A DNA stretch of 62,479 nt from Thermoleophilia bacterium. Its GTDB lineage: Bacteria > Actinomycetota > Thermoleophilia > Gaiellales > Gaiellaceae. The stretch covers positions 1 to 62,479 of the forward strand of contig JAICSH010000007.1 in NCBI GenBank assembly GCA_025936995.1, read 5' to 3'. Below the pieces are notes generated by a model. It was not told the origin of the DNA. It saw only the letters and a program-made list of their open reading frames with translations, and did no database searches. The first letter of the stretch is position 1, and each line of letters opens with the position of its first letter. Shown in pieces: positions 24,469 to 32,785 of the stretch. The position numbers and the translations under genes are program-made.

Positions 24469-25493
24469 CGCGCGCGGAGTGGACGAGACTCGGCGGCTTC
24501 TCGGGCGGAGTCGTCCTCCTGCACGTGCTCGGCTTCGGGCTCTTCCTCTACTACCTGCCGCGGAACCCGGCGCTGACGGGCCTCGCCACGCTCGCGTACA
24601 CGTTCGGGCTGCGGCACGCATTCGACGCCGACCACATCGCGGCGATCGACAACACGACGCGCAAGCTCCTGCAGCACGGCAAACGGCCGGTCGGTACGGG
24701 CTTCTTCTTCTCGCTCGGCCATTCGACGATCGTGTTCTCGCTCACGGCCGCGCTGGCCGTCGCGGCCGGGACGGTGCACTCGCGGATCCCGACGCTTCAG
24801 GCGTACGGGTCGACGGTCGGCGCGTCCGTCTCGGGGACGTTCCTCCTGCTGATCGGGGCACTCAACCTCTTCGTGCTGCTCGACGTCGTCGGCGTCTTCC
24901 GCCGGATGAAGCGCGGCCACTACGACGAGCAGGATCTCGAGCGGGCGCTGCTCAACCAGGGCTTCCTCAGCCGCTTCCTGCTCAAGCGCGTCGGCAGCCG
25001 CATCGACGCGAGCTGGAAGATGTACCCGCTCGGCGTCCTGTTCGGCCTCGGCTTCGACACGGCGACTGAGATCGGCCTGCTCGCGCTCGCCGCCGGCGTC
25101 GCGACGCACCACGTCCCGTTCCTCGCCGTGATCTCGTTGCCGCTGATCTTCGCCGCCGGGATGAGCCTCATGGACACCGCCGACGGCGCCTTCATGAGCC
25201 ACGCGTACGGCTGGGCGTTCTCGAGCCCGGTGCGCAAGGTCTACTACAACATCAGCGTCACGAGCCTCTCGGTCGCCGTGGCGTGGCTGATCGGCGCGAT
25301 CGAGCTCCTTCAGGTCCTCGCGGCGAAGCTCTCGCTGCACGGCGCCTTCTGGAGCCTGTTGGCGAGCCTCGACCTCGGCCGGCTCGGCTACGTGGTGGTC
25401 GGGCTCTTCGCCGCGACGTGGCTCTGTTCGATCACGCTCTGGAAGACGCGCCGCTACGAGCAGCGGTGGAGCGCCCTGCTCGAGCGGACGTAG
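24465..25493 (+). CDS. NiCoT-family nickel/cobalt permease (HoxN/NixA type)
   Basis: A 342-residue membrane permease for Ni2+ and/or Co2+. The hallmark RHAFDADHIAAIDN is at residues 50-63 in helix 2, and the second signature LGFDTATEIGLLAL is at about 195-208, next to FSLGHSTIVF and a MSLMDTADGAFM segment. About eight helices are visible. The ATG overlaps the tatC stop (ATGA). As the last gene of an operon for a Tat system and a DUF4331 protein, it suggests that the exported protein is loaded with nickel or cobalt before export. Its stop abuts the convergent GGDEF-EAL gene. Confidence 0.94.
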   Translation: MTRAEWTRLGGFSGGVVLLHVLGFGLFLYYLPRNPALTGLATLAYTFGLRHAFDADHIAAIDNTTRKLLQHGKRPVGTGFFFSLGHSTIVFSLTAALAVAAGTVHSRIPTLQAYGSTVGASVSGTFLLLIGALNLFVLLDVVGVFRRMKRGHYDEQDLERALLNQGFLSRFLLKRVGSRIDASWKMYPLGVLFGLGFDTATEIGLLALAAGVATHHVPFLAVISLPLIFAAGMSLMDTADGAFMSHAYGWAFSSPVRKVYYNISVTSLSVAVAWLIGAIELLQVLAAKLSLHGAFWSLLASLDLGRLGYVVVGLFAATWLCSITLWKTRRYEQRWSALLERT

Positions 25494-27506
25494 CTAGGAA
25501 ACGGCGCTCAGCGCGGGCGCGGCGGGAGCCTGCGGTGCGTGCTTCGCGCTCCAGAGGGTGAGCCAGTCGATCACGCGCTCGCCGGGGATGGGACGACTGA
25601 TGTAGAAGCCCTGCGCGGTGTCGCAGCCGAGCTGCGTCAGGCGGTCCCAGAGCTCCTCGGACTCCACGCCTTCGGCGATCGCTTCCAGGCCGAGGTTGTG
25701 CGCGAGGTCGATGGTCGAGCGGACGATCAGGTCGGAGTCGCGATCGGTGCTCATCTGCTGGACGAACGACTTGTCGATCTTGAGCACGTCCGCCGGGAGG
25801 CGGGACAGGTGGGAGAGCGACGAATAGCCCGTGCCGAAGTCGTCGATGGCGATGCGGATTCCGCGCTTGGCGAGCCGGGTGAGGATGCCGTGCGCCCGCG
25901 TGGGATCGGTGAGGATCGTGTTCTCGGTGACCTCGACCTCGAGCAGCTGGGGATCGAGATCGAACTCGGCGAGGAGATCCGAGACCTGGGTCGGCAGGCC
26001 GAGATCGACGAGGTCGCGCCCGAACAGGTTCACCGACACGCCGATCGCGTGGCCGGCGTCCATCCACGCCCGCGCGTCGCGGAGCGAGCCTGCGAGGATG
26101 CAGCGCGTGAGCGAGCGGGCGAGGCCGCTGCGCTCGGCGAGGGGGATGAAGTCCGCGGTCGACAGTGGGCCGCGCTCGGGATGATCCCAGCGCACGAGCG
26201 CCTCGACCTTGCGGAGCTCGCCCGTCGCCATGTCGACGCGCGGCTGGTAGTGGATGAGGAGCTGGTCTTCGGCGATCGCCCGGCGGAGCTCGCTCGTGAG
26301 GGCGAGCCTCTGCGTCGAGTAATGATCGGTCCTGGCGCAGTAGATCTCCGCGGTCCGGGTTTCCTTCGCGCGATACATCGCGATGTCGGCATGGCGCATG
26401 AGCGCCTCGACGTCGGTCCCGTGCTCGGGATGGAGCGCGATGCCGACACTCGCCTCGACCTCGAGGGTCAGCCCGGCGACCCCGAACGGCTCCTCGAGTC
26501 CGTGGCGCAGCCGCTCCGAGACGAGCAGGGCCTCCTCCCGGCCGTTCGTGAGCCGGCAGACGACCGCGAACTCGTCGCCGCCGAGCCGGGCGACCATGTC
26601 GTGGTCGCGGATGAGGTTCTTCAGGCGGTCGGCGATGGCGCAGAGGAGCTCGTCGCCGCTCTCGTGTCCGAGCGTGTCGTTGATCTCCTTGAAGCGGTCG
26701 AGGTCGAGCAGGAGGACCGCGAGCGACCCGCTCTCGTCGGAGGCGGTCGCGAGCTCGTCCTGAACGCGCTGCCGCAGGAGCGTCCGGTTGGGCAATCCCG
26801 TCAGGGCGTCCTGTAGCGCGAGACGCTTGATCTCGTCCATCTGCCGGCCCAGACGATGGCTCGTCCGGCGGAGCAGGGGAAGGAGCAGGAGATAGAGGCC
26901 GAGCAGAACCGCCTCGAGCACTCCGGCCACGGGCAGGACGGCGTGCCAGGCGGCGCTCGCGACCGGGGCGTAGTCCTCGTAGAGAACGAGGGCCCCTCTC
27001 GGACCGCCGGCGCCAAGGCTGAGAGGAACGAATGATTGGACGACGCGGAAGTCGGACCCCGCGCCGTTCTCGATCGAGGTCACCGCCGTGCTGGACCTAC
27101 CGCCGATGGCGTCCCGGACGCGGGCGGCGTCGACCGACTTTCCCGCGATGGACCCGAGATCGGAGTAGGCCAGCCGGCCGTCCGGCCTGTACACCGATGC
27201 ACCGAGCGTGCCACCGAAGGTGACGCGGTGTGCGAAAAGGCTGTTGAGCTGCCGCCGTCGCGAAGCGCCGACTCGATCGGTCAGATCGCTCGGCCGTAGC
27301 TCGCCGTCGAGTACCGACCGAGCGACGAACTCCGCCTGGAAGCGAACCGTCTGCTCCGAGCGCGCGATCTCGTCGTGCCGGACGAAGAGGAGGATCGCGG
27401 TGCCGCCGAGCGCGAGCCCGAGCGCGGTGACGATCGCGAAGCGCAGGGCGAACCGGGGCGTCCGCGCCGCCGGGACGGTGGCGTGGCCGGCTCGGCCGCT
27501 AGCCAC
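25494..27506 (-). CDS. Membrane-bound GGDEF-EAL cyclic-di-GMP enzyme
   Basis: A 670-residue bifunctional protein. A helix at about residues 21-42 and another at about 190-212 bracket an extracytoplasmic sensor region (about 43-188, dCache/sCache-like). The GGDEF domain follows, with intact GGDEF at 309-313, preceded by an RxxD inhibitory site (Arg300-Asp303, five residues before). The EAL domain has EAL at 435-437, the metal/catalytic segment DDFGTGYSS and EGVE. All key residues for both diguanylate cyclase and phosphodiesterase activities are present. GTG start; it overlaps by eight bases the glycine-rich membrane protein gene upstream, so signalling and that surface protein are coupled. Confidence 0.95.
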   Translation of the reverse strand: MASGRAGHATVPAARTPRFALRFAIVTALGLALGGTAILLFVRHDEIARSEQTVRFQAEFVARSVLDGELRPSDLTDRVGASRRRQLNSLFAHRVTFGGTLGASVYRPDGRLAYSDLGSIAGKSVDAARVRDAIGGRSSTAVTSIENGAGSDFRVVQSFVPLSLGAGGPRGALVLYEDYAPVASAAWHAVLPVAGVLEAVLLGLYLLLLPLLRRTSHRLGRQMDEIKRLALQDALTGLPNRTLLRQRVQDELATASDESGSLAVLLLDLDRFKEINDTLGHESGDELLCAIADRLKNLIRDHDMVARLGGDEFAVVCRLTNGREEALLVSERLRHGLEEPFGVAGLTLEVEASVGIALHPEHGTDVEALMRHADIAMYRAKETRTAEIYCARTDHYSTQRLALTSELRRAIAEDQLLIHYQPRVDMATGELRKVEALVRWDHPERGPLSTADFIPLAERSGLARSLTRCILAGSLRDARAWMDAGHAIGVSVNLFGRDLVDLGLPTQVSDLLAEFDLDPQLLEVEVTENTILTDPTRAHGILTRLAKRGIRIAIDDFGTGYSSLSHLSRLPADVLKIDKSFVQQMSTDRDSDLIVRSTIDLAHNLGLEAIAEGVESEELWDRLTQLGCDTAQGFYISRPIPGERVIDWLTLWSAKHAPQAPAAPALSAVS

Positions 27507-28932
27507 CGGAGGGGCCGCCGTGGCCTCGACCGTGGCCCGGGTCGCCGGACCCGCCCGGCGCGGGGTTGCTCCCGCTGCCGCCGCTGTTGCCCGGGCTGCC
27601 GCTATTTCCTGGGCTGCCGCTGTTGCCCGGGCTGCCGCTGTTGCCCGGGGTGCCGCTGTTGCCCGGGGTGCCGCTGTTGCCTGGGGTGCCGCTGTCGCCG
27701 GGCGTGCCTACGCCCTGGCCGGGGCCGCCGTCGCCGGGGTTGTTGCCGCCGTTGCCGGGGTTGTTGCCGCCGTTGCCGGGGTTGTTGCCGCCGTTGCCGG
27801 GGTTGTTGTCGCCGTTGCCGGGGTTGTTGCCGCCGTTGCCGGGGTTGTTGCCGCCGTTGCCGGGGTTGTTGCCGCCGTTGCCGGGGTTGTTGCCGCCGTT
27901 GCCGGGGTTGCCGCCGCCGTTGCCGGGGTTGCCGCCGCCGCTTCCGGGATTACCGCCGCCGTGTCCCGGGTTTCCGCCACCGTTGCCCTTACCGGGGCCG
28001 CCGCCACTGCCGGGGCCGCCACCACTGCCGGAGCCGCCACTACCGGGCCCGCCGCCACTGCCGCCGCTGCCGGGTGCGCCGGCGCCCGGGTCGGCAACGG
28101 TTGCGACGACCGGCTGGCTCACGCTCGAGCCGGCGTCCGATGCCACCGAGGTGACCGCCGGTCCCGCGTCGGATCCGCCGGCCGCCTCTACCGATGACGC
28201 GACGGGCGCAGCGGCCTCGGCCGCGACGAGGCGATCCGACGAAACAGCCGCGTCGCTGCCGGACGCCGGTGCATGTTCGGCGCCGGCCACCGGCTTGATG
28301 CCCAGCGCGACGCGTTGTGGCGCGGCGCTCGAGCCGAGCACGTCCGGCCGGGCGGTCGTGAGGGGAGTCACCAGCCGCTCGACGGTCGCGGGCGAGAGGG
28401 CGACAGCTGCGATGGAGGAAGCCGGAATGACGGCCGCGAATCCGACGAGAGGCAGCACTGCCTTCGAGAGGCGCACGTACCGCTTCCTGGTCGCGCGCCG
28501 GGGCGCCGGCTCGCCGCTGTCGCTCGCCGGGACGTCGACGGCGACCGCATAGTCGTCTTCGAGGTCGGAGATCCCGTAGGTCTCCGCCATCAGCTTTCCG
28601 GATGCGAGCACCCGCAGCGCGGTCCAGCGCCGGCGCACCTCGCGCTCGTACGCGCGCTCCTGCGCGCTGAGCAGGCGCACCTTCCCGGTCGGGGTGCGCA
28701 TGAACTCCTCGCTCCAGCGGTCGGGGAGAGGAACCATGAGCTGGAGCTGGCGTTCGCCGAGCGTCAGGCGCAGCGTGACGCTCGCCTCCTCCTCGAGGAC
28801 GCAGTAGGTGTCGACGCCGTGACGGCCGAGGAGGCGCTCGAGCTGCCCGCGGGGACTCAGGGGCTCCCGCTGCCTGCCGTTCGAGCCTGGCCGACGTGCC
28901 GCAGATGAAGATGAAGATGGCCGCATAACCAC
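27499..28932 (-). CDS. Membrane-anchored collagen-like glycine-rich repeat protein
   Basis: A 477-residue protein with three parts. An N-terminal cytoplasmic domain (about 25-135) contains LERLLGRHGVDTYCVLEEE and a helical VRRRWTALRVLASGKLMAE segment; it vaguely resembles small phage and bacterial hypothetical proteins and has no name I can give. One membrane helix lies at about residues 153-178. A long outer region follows, first Ala/Ser/Val-rich, then very low complexity: Gly-Ser/Pro runs, 12 heptads of the NPGNGGN type and seven hexads of the SPGNSG/TPGNSG type, ending in GHGRGHGGPSGG. Such tails are flexible and can be surface-exposed or adhesive. It is upstream of, and overlaps, a GGDEF-EAL gene. 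GTG at 28932 or ATG at 28926. Confidence 0.75.
   Translation of the reverse strand: MVMRPSSSSSAARRPGSNGRQREPLSPRGQLERLLGRHGVDTYCVLEEEASVTLRLTLGERQLQLMVPLPDRWSEEFMRTPTGKVRLLSAQERAYEREVRRRWTALRVLASGKLMAETYGISDLEDDYAVAVDVPASDSGEPAPRRATRKRYVRLSKAVLPLVGFAAVIPASSIAAVALSPATVERLVTPLTTARPDVLGSSAAPQRVALGIKPVAGAEHAPASGSDAAVSSDRLVAAEAAAPVASSVEAAGGSDAGPAVTSVASDAGSSVSQPVVATVADPGAGAPGSGGSGGGPGSGGSGSGGGPGSGGGPGKGNGGGNPGHGGGNPGSGGGNPGNGGGNPGNGGNNPGNGGNNPGNGGNNPGNGGNNPGNGDNNPGNGGNNPGNGGNNPGNGGNNPGDGGPGQGVGTPGDSGTPGNSGTPGNSGTPGNSGSPGNSGSPGNSGSPGNSGGSGSNPAPGGSGDPGHGRGHGGPSGG
27580..28075. repeat. In-frame tandem repeats coding for Gly/Pro/Asn heptads and hexads
   Basis: The DNA has a block with 18-bp period (roughly 27590-27710, units like CTGTTGCCCGGGGTGCCG) and a block with 21-bp period (roughly 27725-27970, units like CCGCCGTTGCCGGGGTTGTT). 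Both periods are multiples of three, so copy-number change keeps the frame of the collagen-like protein. Confidence 0.9.
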
Positions 28933-29027
28933 GATTTGTGGGTGGGCTCGCCGCTGAGCCCGCGCGGACAGTAGATCGACTTCCGATTTACGGCCTTCCC
29001 CCTATGGGGTGATCTCGAAGTCTCGCG

Positions 29028-30437
29028 CTACCGCGGGTGGAGCGGGAGGACGAGCGGCGGCCGAGGGTTCTGCGCGAAGTCGAAGTCGGCTGCGAGGTTG
29101 CCGAGGACGGGTTCGTCCTCACGGACGTCGGGGCGAGGGTCGGGGCGCCCGTCGGTCATGGGATCGAGGCGCCGCCCGCCGAGAAAGTCGTCCTCGATGA
29201 ACCTGAGGTAGGCGTCGAAGCTGAGCGTCTGGTGGTCGACGTAGCCCTTCCGCGCGTATGGGCTGATCACGATCCCCGGTACACGAAGGCCGTAGCCCTG
29301 GGCATCGACGAACGGCGGCTTCACGTGGTCGTAGAACCCGCCCCAGTCGTCCCACGCGAGGAAGATCGCCGTGCTGTCCCAGTCGGGGCCCTCCATCACC
29401 GAGTTCACGAGCTTCGTCACCCACGCCTGTCCCTGCGAGATCGGCGCGCCGGGGTGGTCGCTGTCGGCCCAGTCCGGCGTGACCCACGAGACATCGGGCA
29501 GTGTTCCGCGGGCCGTGGCCGCGTAGAACCTCGAGAGCGGCTCGTGCGCGGTTGCGCCCTGGCCGTCCTGCCGGACATCGGTGAAGTCCGGCAGGGGGTC
29601 CCAGAACCCGGGTGTGCTCGCTCCCTCGAGGCGGGTGTAGCAGCTGATCGGCCCGGTGAGGCAGTCGGGGGACGAGCCCTTCTCCACGTAGGACGCCCAC
29701 GTGATGCGGTACTTATGCAGGAGGTACGTGAGATCGGTCCAACCGTAGAGCGGCCCATGCGGATGTCGCCGCAACGTCGCGCTCGGTCCGCGTCCCGGGC
29801 CGCTCAGATTCGTCGTGCACGTGCTCGCCCGGTACGGGTCGGCGCACTGCGCGGACCACCCCGAGACGAGCCAGAGATGCGCCGGAAGGCTCCAGCCCCA
29901 GTTCGGCTCGAACATGTGGTCCTGGAGGACGAAGTTGCGGGCGTACGTCCAGTAGTTCGGGATCTGGCCGGCGTCGTGGTAGCTCATGACGTCGGGGCGA
30001 CGGAGACGGGCGCACGCCGAGGCGCGCGGACGTCGTCGGCAGCCTTTGATCAGCTTCCGGTCGGTGACGCGGATGAACCCATCCATACGCCCGCCGTCCA
30101 CGTCTTCCTTGCCGGCGAGGGGGCCGTGCTCACCGCCCGAGTCGTCGGCGCCGTTCGGGTCGAGAAACGGCTTCACGCAGCGTCCGACTCCGTTCGGGAC
30201 GCAGACGGTCGGGACGCCGTGCCTCGTCGGGATCCCGTCGGCATGCGGGTACGTGCCGAAGAACGAGTCGAAGGACCGGTTCTCCTCCATGATCACGACC
30301 ACGTGCCGGATCAGGTGGATGTCGCCGGCCCGGCGCGTGCGCTCGGCGCCTGCGACCCCGGAGCGGGGCGACGAGGAGCCGCATCCCGCCGCCACGAGGA
30401 CGAGCACGAGCGCGGCTGGGGTGGCGAGGCGTCTCAG
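29028..30437 (-). CDS. Lipoprotein phosphoesterase (phospholipase C/acid phosphatase family), apparent CTG start
   Basis: A 469-residue member of the PF04185 phosphoesterase family. Core motifs are [35 protein letters not shown], and a C-terminal [16 protein letters not shown]. The GTG at 30407 would leave only eight residues before the lipobox LVAAGC, too short for a signal peptide. Reading from the CTG at 30437 gives [18 protein letters not shown], a proper lipoprotein signal, and this CTG overlaps the upstream stop as CTGA, the same geometry as the many ATGA/GTGA junctions here. It should hydrolyse phosphate esters outside the membrane. It is a paralogue of the upstream gene. Confidence 0.88.
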   Translation of the reverse strand: MRRLATPAALVLVLVAAGCGSSSPRSGVAGAERTRRAGDIHLIRHVVVIMEENRSFDSFFGTYPHADGIPTRHGVPTVCVPNGVGRCVKPFLDPNGADDSGGEHGPLAGKEDVDGGRMDGFIRVTDRKLIKGCRRRPRASACARLRRPDVMSYHDAGQIPNYWTYARNFVLQDHMFEPNWGWSLPAHLWLVSGWSAQCADPYRASTCTTNLSGPGRGPSATLRRHPHGPLYGWTDLTYLLHKYRITWASYVEKGSSPDCLTGPISCYTRLEGASTPGFWDPLPDFTDVRQDGQGATAHEPLSRFYAATARGTLPDVSWVTPDWADSDHPGAPISQGQAWVTKLVNSVMEGPDWDSTAIFLAWDDWGGFYDHVKPPFVDAQGYGLRVPGIVISPYARKGYVDHQTLSFDAYLRFIEDDFLGGRRLDPMTDGRPDPRPDVREDEPVLGNLAADFDFAQNPRPPLVLPLHPR

Positions 30438-31855
30438 CTGAATGGCGGATGGAGCGGAAGGATGAGCGGCGGTCGAGGCCTCTGGTCGAAGTCGAAGTCG
30501 TCGACGAGGTTGCCGAGGATCCTCGCGTTCTCACGGACGTCGGGCCGCGGATCCGGGCGGTCGTCCGTGCGCGGATCGAGGCGGCGGTTGTGAAGGAAGT
30601 CGTCCTCGATGAACTTGAGGTAGGCGTCGAAGCTGAGCGTCTGGTGATCGACGAAACCGTGTTTCGCGTAGGGGCTGATGACGAGGGCCGGGACCCGTAG
30701 CCCGTAACCCTGCCCGTCGACGCGGGGCGGCCTGACGTGGTCGTAGAAGCCGCCCCAGTCGTCCCAGGCGAGGAAGATCGCGGTCGAATCCCAGTCGGGG
30801 CTGCGCATGATCGTGTCGATCAGCCCGGTGACGTACGCCTGTCCGGCCGAGATGAGCGCTGGAGGATGGTCGCTCACCGCCTGCGCGGGGGTGATCCACG
30901 AGACCGACGGAAGCGTCCCGTCCTGCGCCTCCTTGTAGAAGGCGGTTAGCGGGCGGACGTCCGCGAGCTGGTGGTCCGCCTTGACCGTGTCGAAGTACGG
31001 CAGGGGATTCCAGATTCCCGGCGTCTTCGCGTTCTGGGGCACGGGCGCACAGAACATCGCGTCGTCGTCGCAGTCGGGCTGGGCGCCCTTCGCGACGAAG
31101 TAACCCCAGCTGACGCGGTGCTTGTGCAGGAGGTACGTGAGGTCGGTCCAGGCGTAGTCCGGCGGCCTGCCGGTCGTGTTGCCGGGCTCACCCGGAGGCG
31201 AGCCCGGATCCTGGACCGCCGGACGGCAGCTCATCGGGTCGCCGTGGCGCGTGCATCTCGCCGACCAGCCGGAAACGAGGAAGAGGTGCGCCGGAAGGCT
31301 CCAGGACGTGTCCGACTCGAACATGTGGTCCTGGAGGACGAAGTTGCTCGCGTACTCCCAGTAGTTGGGGATCTCGCGCCAGTCGTGGTAGCCCATCACG
31401 TCGGGCCGGTCCGGCGTGTAGGAGCAGCGCGGGTCGTCGAAATGGAGCCTGCAGTAGTGCATCCGCCCTTGCTCGGCCTGGTCGACGAAGCCGTTCATCC
31501 GGCCGCCGCCGATGTCGGACAGGGCGTTGCCGTGGCCGTGCGGTCCGCCCGCGTTCCGTTCGGAGGCGTCGTGGAACGGACTCTCGCAGTGGCGTTCCCG
31601 CGGATTCGGGACGCAGGGCACCGTGCCCGGATGGCCCGCCAGCCCGGGGATCCCGTCGGCGCCCGGATACGTCCCGAAATAGGAGTCGAACGAGCGGTTC
31701 TCCTGCATGATGATCACGACGTGGCGGATCTTGTGGATCCCGTCACGGGTGCCCGCGCGCGCCTCGTGCCTGCGGCCCGGAATCTCGCCCGAGGCGAGCA
31801 GGAGCACGCTGACAGAGACCCCTGCGAGAACGGCAGCTACCACAGCCCGCTTCAA
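30434..31855 (-). CDS. Secreted phosphoesterase (phospholipase C/acid phosphatase family)
   Basis: A 473-residue paralogue of the downstream lipoprotein. It has a signal peptide at residues 1-22 ([20 protein letters not shown]) without a lipobox cysteine, so it may be released or held by an uncleaved helix. Family motifs: [54 protein letters not shown] and [19 protein letters not shown] start. The extra cysteine pairs ([18 protein letters not shown]) suggest disulfides in the mature enzyme. The tandem pair probably arose by duplication, one copy being lipid-anchored and one not. Confidence 0.9.
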   Translation of the reverse strand: MKRAVVAAVLAGVSVSVLLLASGEIPGRRHEARAGTRDGIHKIRHVVIIMQENRSFDSYFGTYPGADGIPGLAGHPGTVPCVPNPRERHCESPFHDASERNAGGPHGHGNALSDIGGGRMNGFVDQAEQGRMHYCRLHFDDPRCSYTPDRPDVMGYHDWREIPNYWEYASNFVLQDHMFESDTSWSLPAHLFLVSGWSARCTRHGDPMSCRPAVQDPGSPPGEPGNTTGRPPDYAWTDLTYLLHKHRVSWGYFVAKGAQPDCDDDAMFCAPVPQNAKTPGIWNPLPYFDTVKADHQLADVRPLTAFYKEAQDGTLPSVSWITPAQAVSDHPPALISAGQAYVTGLIDTIMRSPDWDSTAIFLAWDDWGGFYDHVRPPRVDGQGYGLRVPALVISPYAKHGFVDHQTLSFDAYLKFIEDDFLHNRRLDPRTDDRPDPRPDVRENARILGNLVDDFDFDQRPRPPLILPLHPPFS

Positions 31856-31911
31856 CGCGGGGCGCAGCGTACGGGCCGTGCTTGAGAGCTAGGTGAGAGC
31901 TCGCGGTCGGC

Positions 31912-32073
31912 TCAGAGGAACATGACCCAGGTGCGGGTCGCGCCGCAGGAGCAATCCTTGTGCTTTGCGGAGCAGCCCCGGCAGTCCCAGTGCTCCCACC
32001 AGATCCATTTCAGGTGCTGCACCTCGAGGGCGAGGAGAGCGAGAATCCAGAGGAGGATCGCAGTCCGCGACAC
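31912..32073 (-). CDS. Small membrane protein with Cys-rich C-terminus
   Basis: A 53-residue protein from a GTG start. A single N-terminal membrane helix (AILLWILALLALEV) is followed by a Trp-rich stretch (HLKWIWWEHWDC) and four cysteines with CRGC and CSC spacing, suggesting a small metal site or disulfides just outside the helix. AGGAG directly abuts the GTG, which is closer than usual. The amphipathic pattern and the cysteines make a chance frame unlikely. I do not know a function. It lies downstream of the terminator of the next small gene. Confidence 0.65.
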   Translation of the reverse strand: MSRTAILLWILALLALEVQHLKWIWWEHWDCRGCSAKHKDCSCGATRTWVMFL

Positions 32074-32095
32074 TCCTGCACAGTCGCATAAGGAC

Positions 32096-32118
32096 GGGCG
32101 GCCCGCAATGGGCCGCCC
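32096..32118 (-). terminator. Hairpin terminator
   Basis: A perfect 9-bp stem (GGGCGGCCC pairing with GGGCCGCCC) with loop GCAAT, 26 bp past the stop of the small hydrophobic-protein gene on the minus strand and upstream of the Cys-rich small gene. Confidence 0.7.
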
Positions 32119-32143
32119 GACTCATGCTCGAAGCGCGTCCGGC

Positions 32144-32302
32144 CTACCAGCGCCGGGCGCCGGCGCCGCCGAAGCCGCCGGTGAACATGCTGATCAACCA
32201 GATCAGCGCGAGCACTGCCGCAACGATGAACAGCCAGTGCACGACGAAGCCGACGCCGAACGCGATGATCGCGAGAATCGCGAGCAGAACCAGCAACAGC
32301 AT
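32144..32302 (-). CDS. Very small hydrophobic membrane protein
   Basis: A 52-residue protein with an ATG preceded by GGTGAGGAG at ideal spacing. It consists almost entirely of two membrane helices (LLLVLLAILAIIAFGVGFVV, then a turn HWLF and VAAVLALIWLISMF) and ends GGFGGAGARRW. The pattern of two helices with a Trp near the turn and a Gly-Arg-Trp end matches the lmo0937/DUF5670-like group of short hydrophobic proteins seen in many bacteria, often stress-induced. The function is not known. A hairpin terminator follows. Confidence 0.78.
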   Translation of the reverse strand: MLLLVLLAILAIIAFGVGFVVHWLFIVAAVLALIWLISMFTGGFGGAGARRW

Positions 32303-32488
32303 CTCCTCACCCCTTTTCCCGCGAGAGCGGGGGGTCGTTTTCGTGGTTCGGCATTGAGAACGGCTAAGGCGCAGCAGCGGTTACGCGCATCTCGCGCTGG
32401 GACTTCGCAGCGCGATCTTGTTGCCCGGCCCGGCGTCGCCGCTTTACCCTTGCAGCGAGGCGGTTGAGGGACCGCGTCGTGTGAAGCC

Positions 32489-32758
32489 GTGACCGGACGT
32501 GGAGAGAAGCCAGAACGCTCCGAGCGGGACGTCCTGCTCGAGGTCAACGCGCACGTCCACGCGGCGGCGAAGCGGTTCGCGGGCACCGAGCCCGAACCCG
32601 ACGTCTGGGACTTCACGTGCGAGTGCGGTGCCCCCGACTGTCGTGTCTCCGTGCGTCTCACTCTGCCCCAGTACGAGGAGCTGCGCGCCGCGGGCCGGCC
32701 CGTTCTCGCCCCCGGGCACGAGCAGGTCGCCTCGGGCGACGACCCGCCGACGGCGTAG
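32489..32758 (+). CDS. Small Cys-containing hypothetical protein
   Basis: An 89-residue protein with a GTG start. The central DVWDFTCECGAPDCRVSVRL carries three cysteines in a CxC-x4-C arrangement, likely to bind zinc or another metal, followed by LPQYEELRAAGRPVLAPGHE. I recall similar short proteins as unnamed families in actinobacteria, with the PGHE end conserved. It is soluble, with no signal. It is 27 bp upstream of the SDR gene and may be in the same transcript. Confidence 0.7.
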   Translation: MTGRGEKPERSERDVLLEVNAHVHAAAKRFAGTEPEPDVWDFTCECGAPDCRVSVRLTLPQYEELRAAGRPVLAPGHEQVASGDDPPTA

Positions 32759-32785
32759 CTCGAAGCCCGCATAGAGTCAGGGTCG

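Noticed and set aside
27725-27970. Direct repeats of about 21 bp that could suggest a CRISPR array
   Set aside because: There are no unique spacers between units; the repeats are contiguous and in frame with a glycine-rich protein, and no cas genes are near.
28933-29027. Possible c-di-GMP riboswitch upstream of the glycine-rich protein gene
   Set aside because: The region has a short GGGCTC/GAGCCC hairpin but no GEMM-type conserved core, so a riboswitch cannot be supported.
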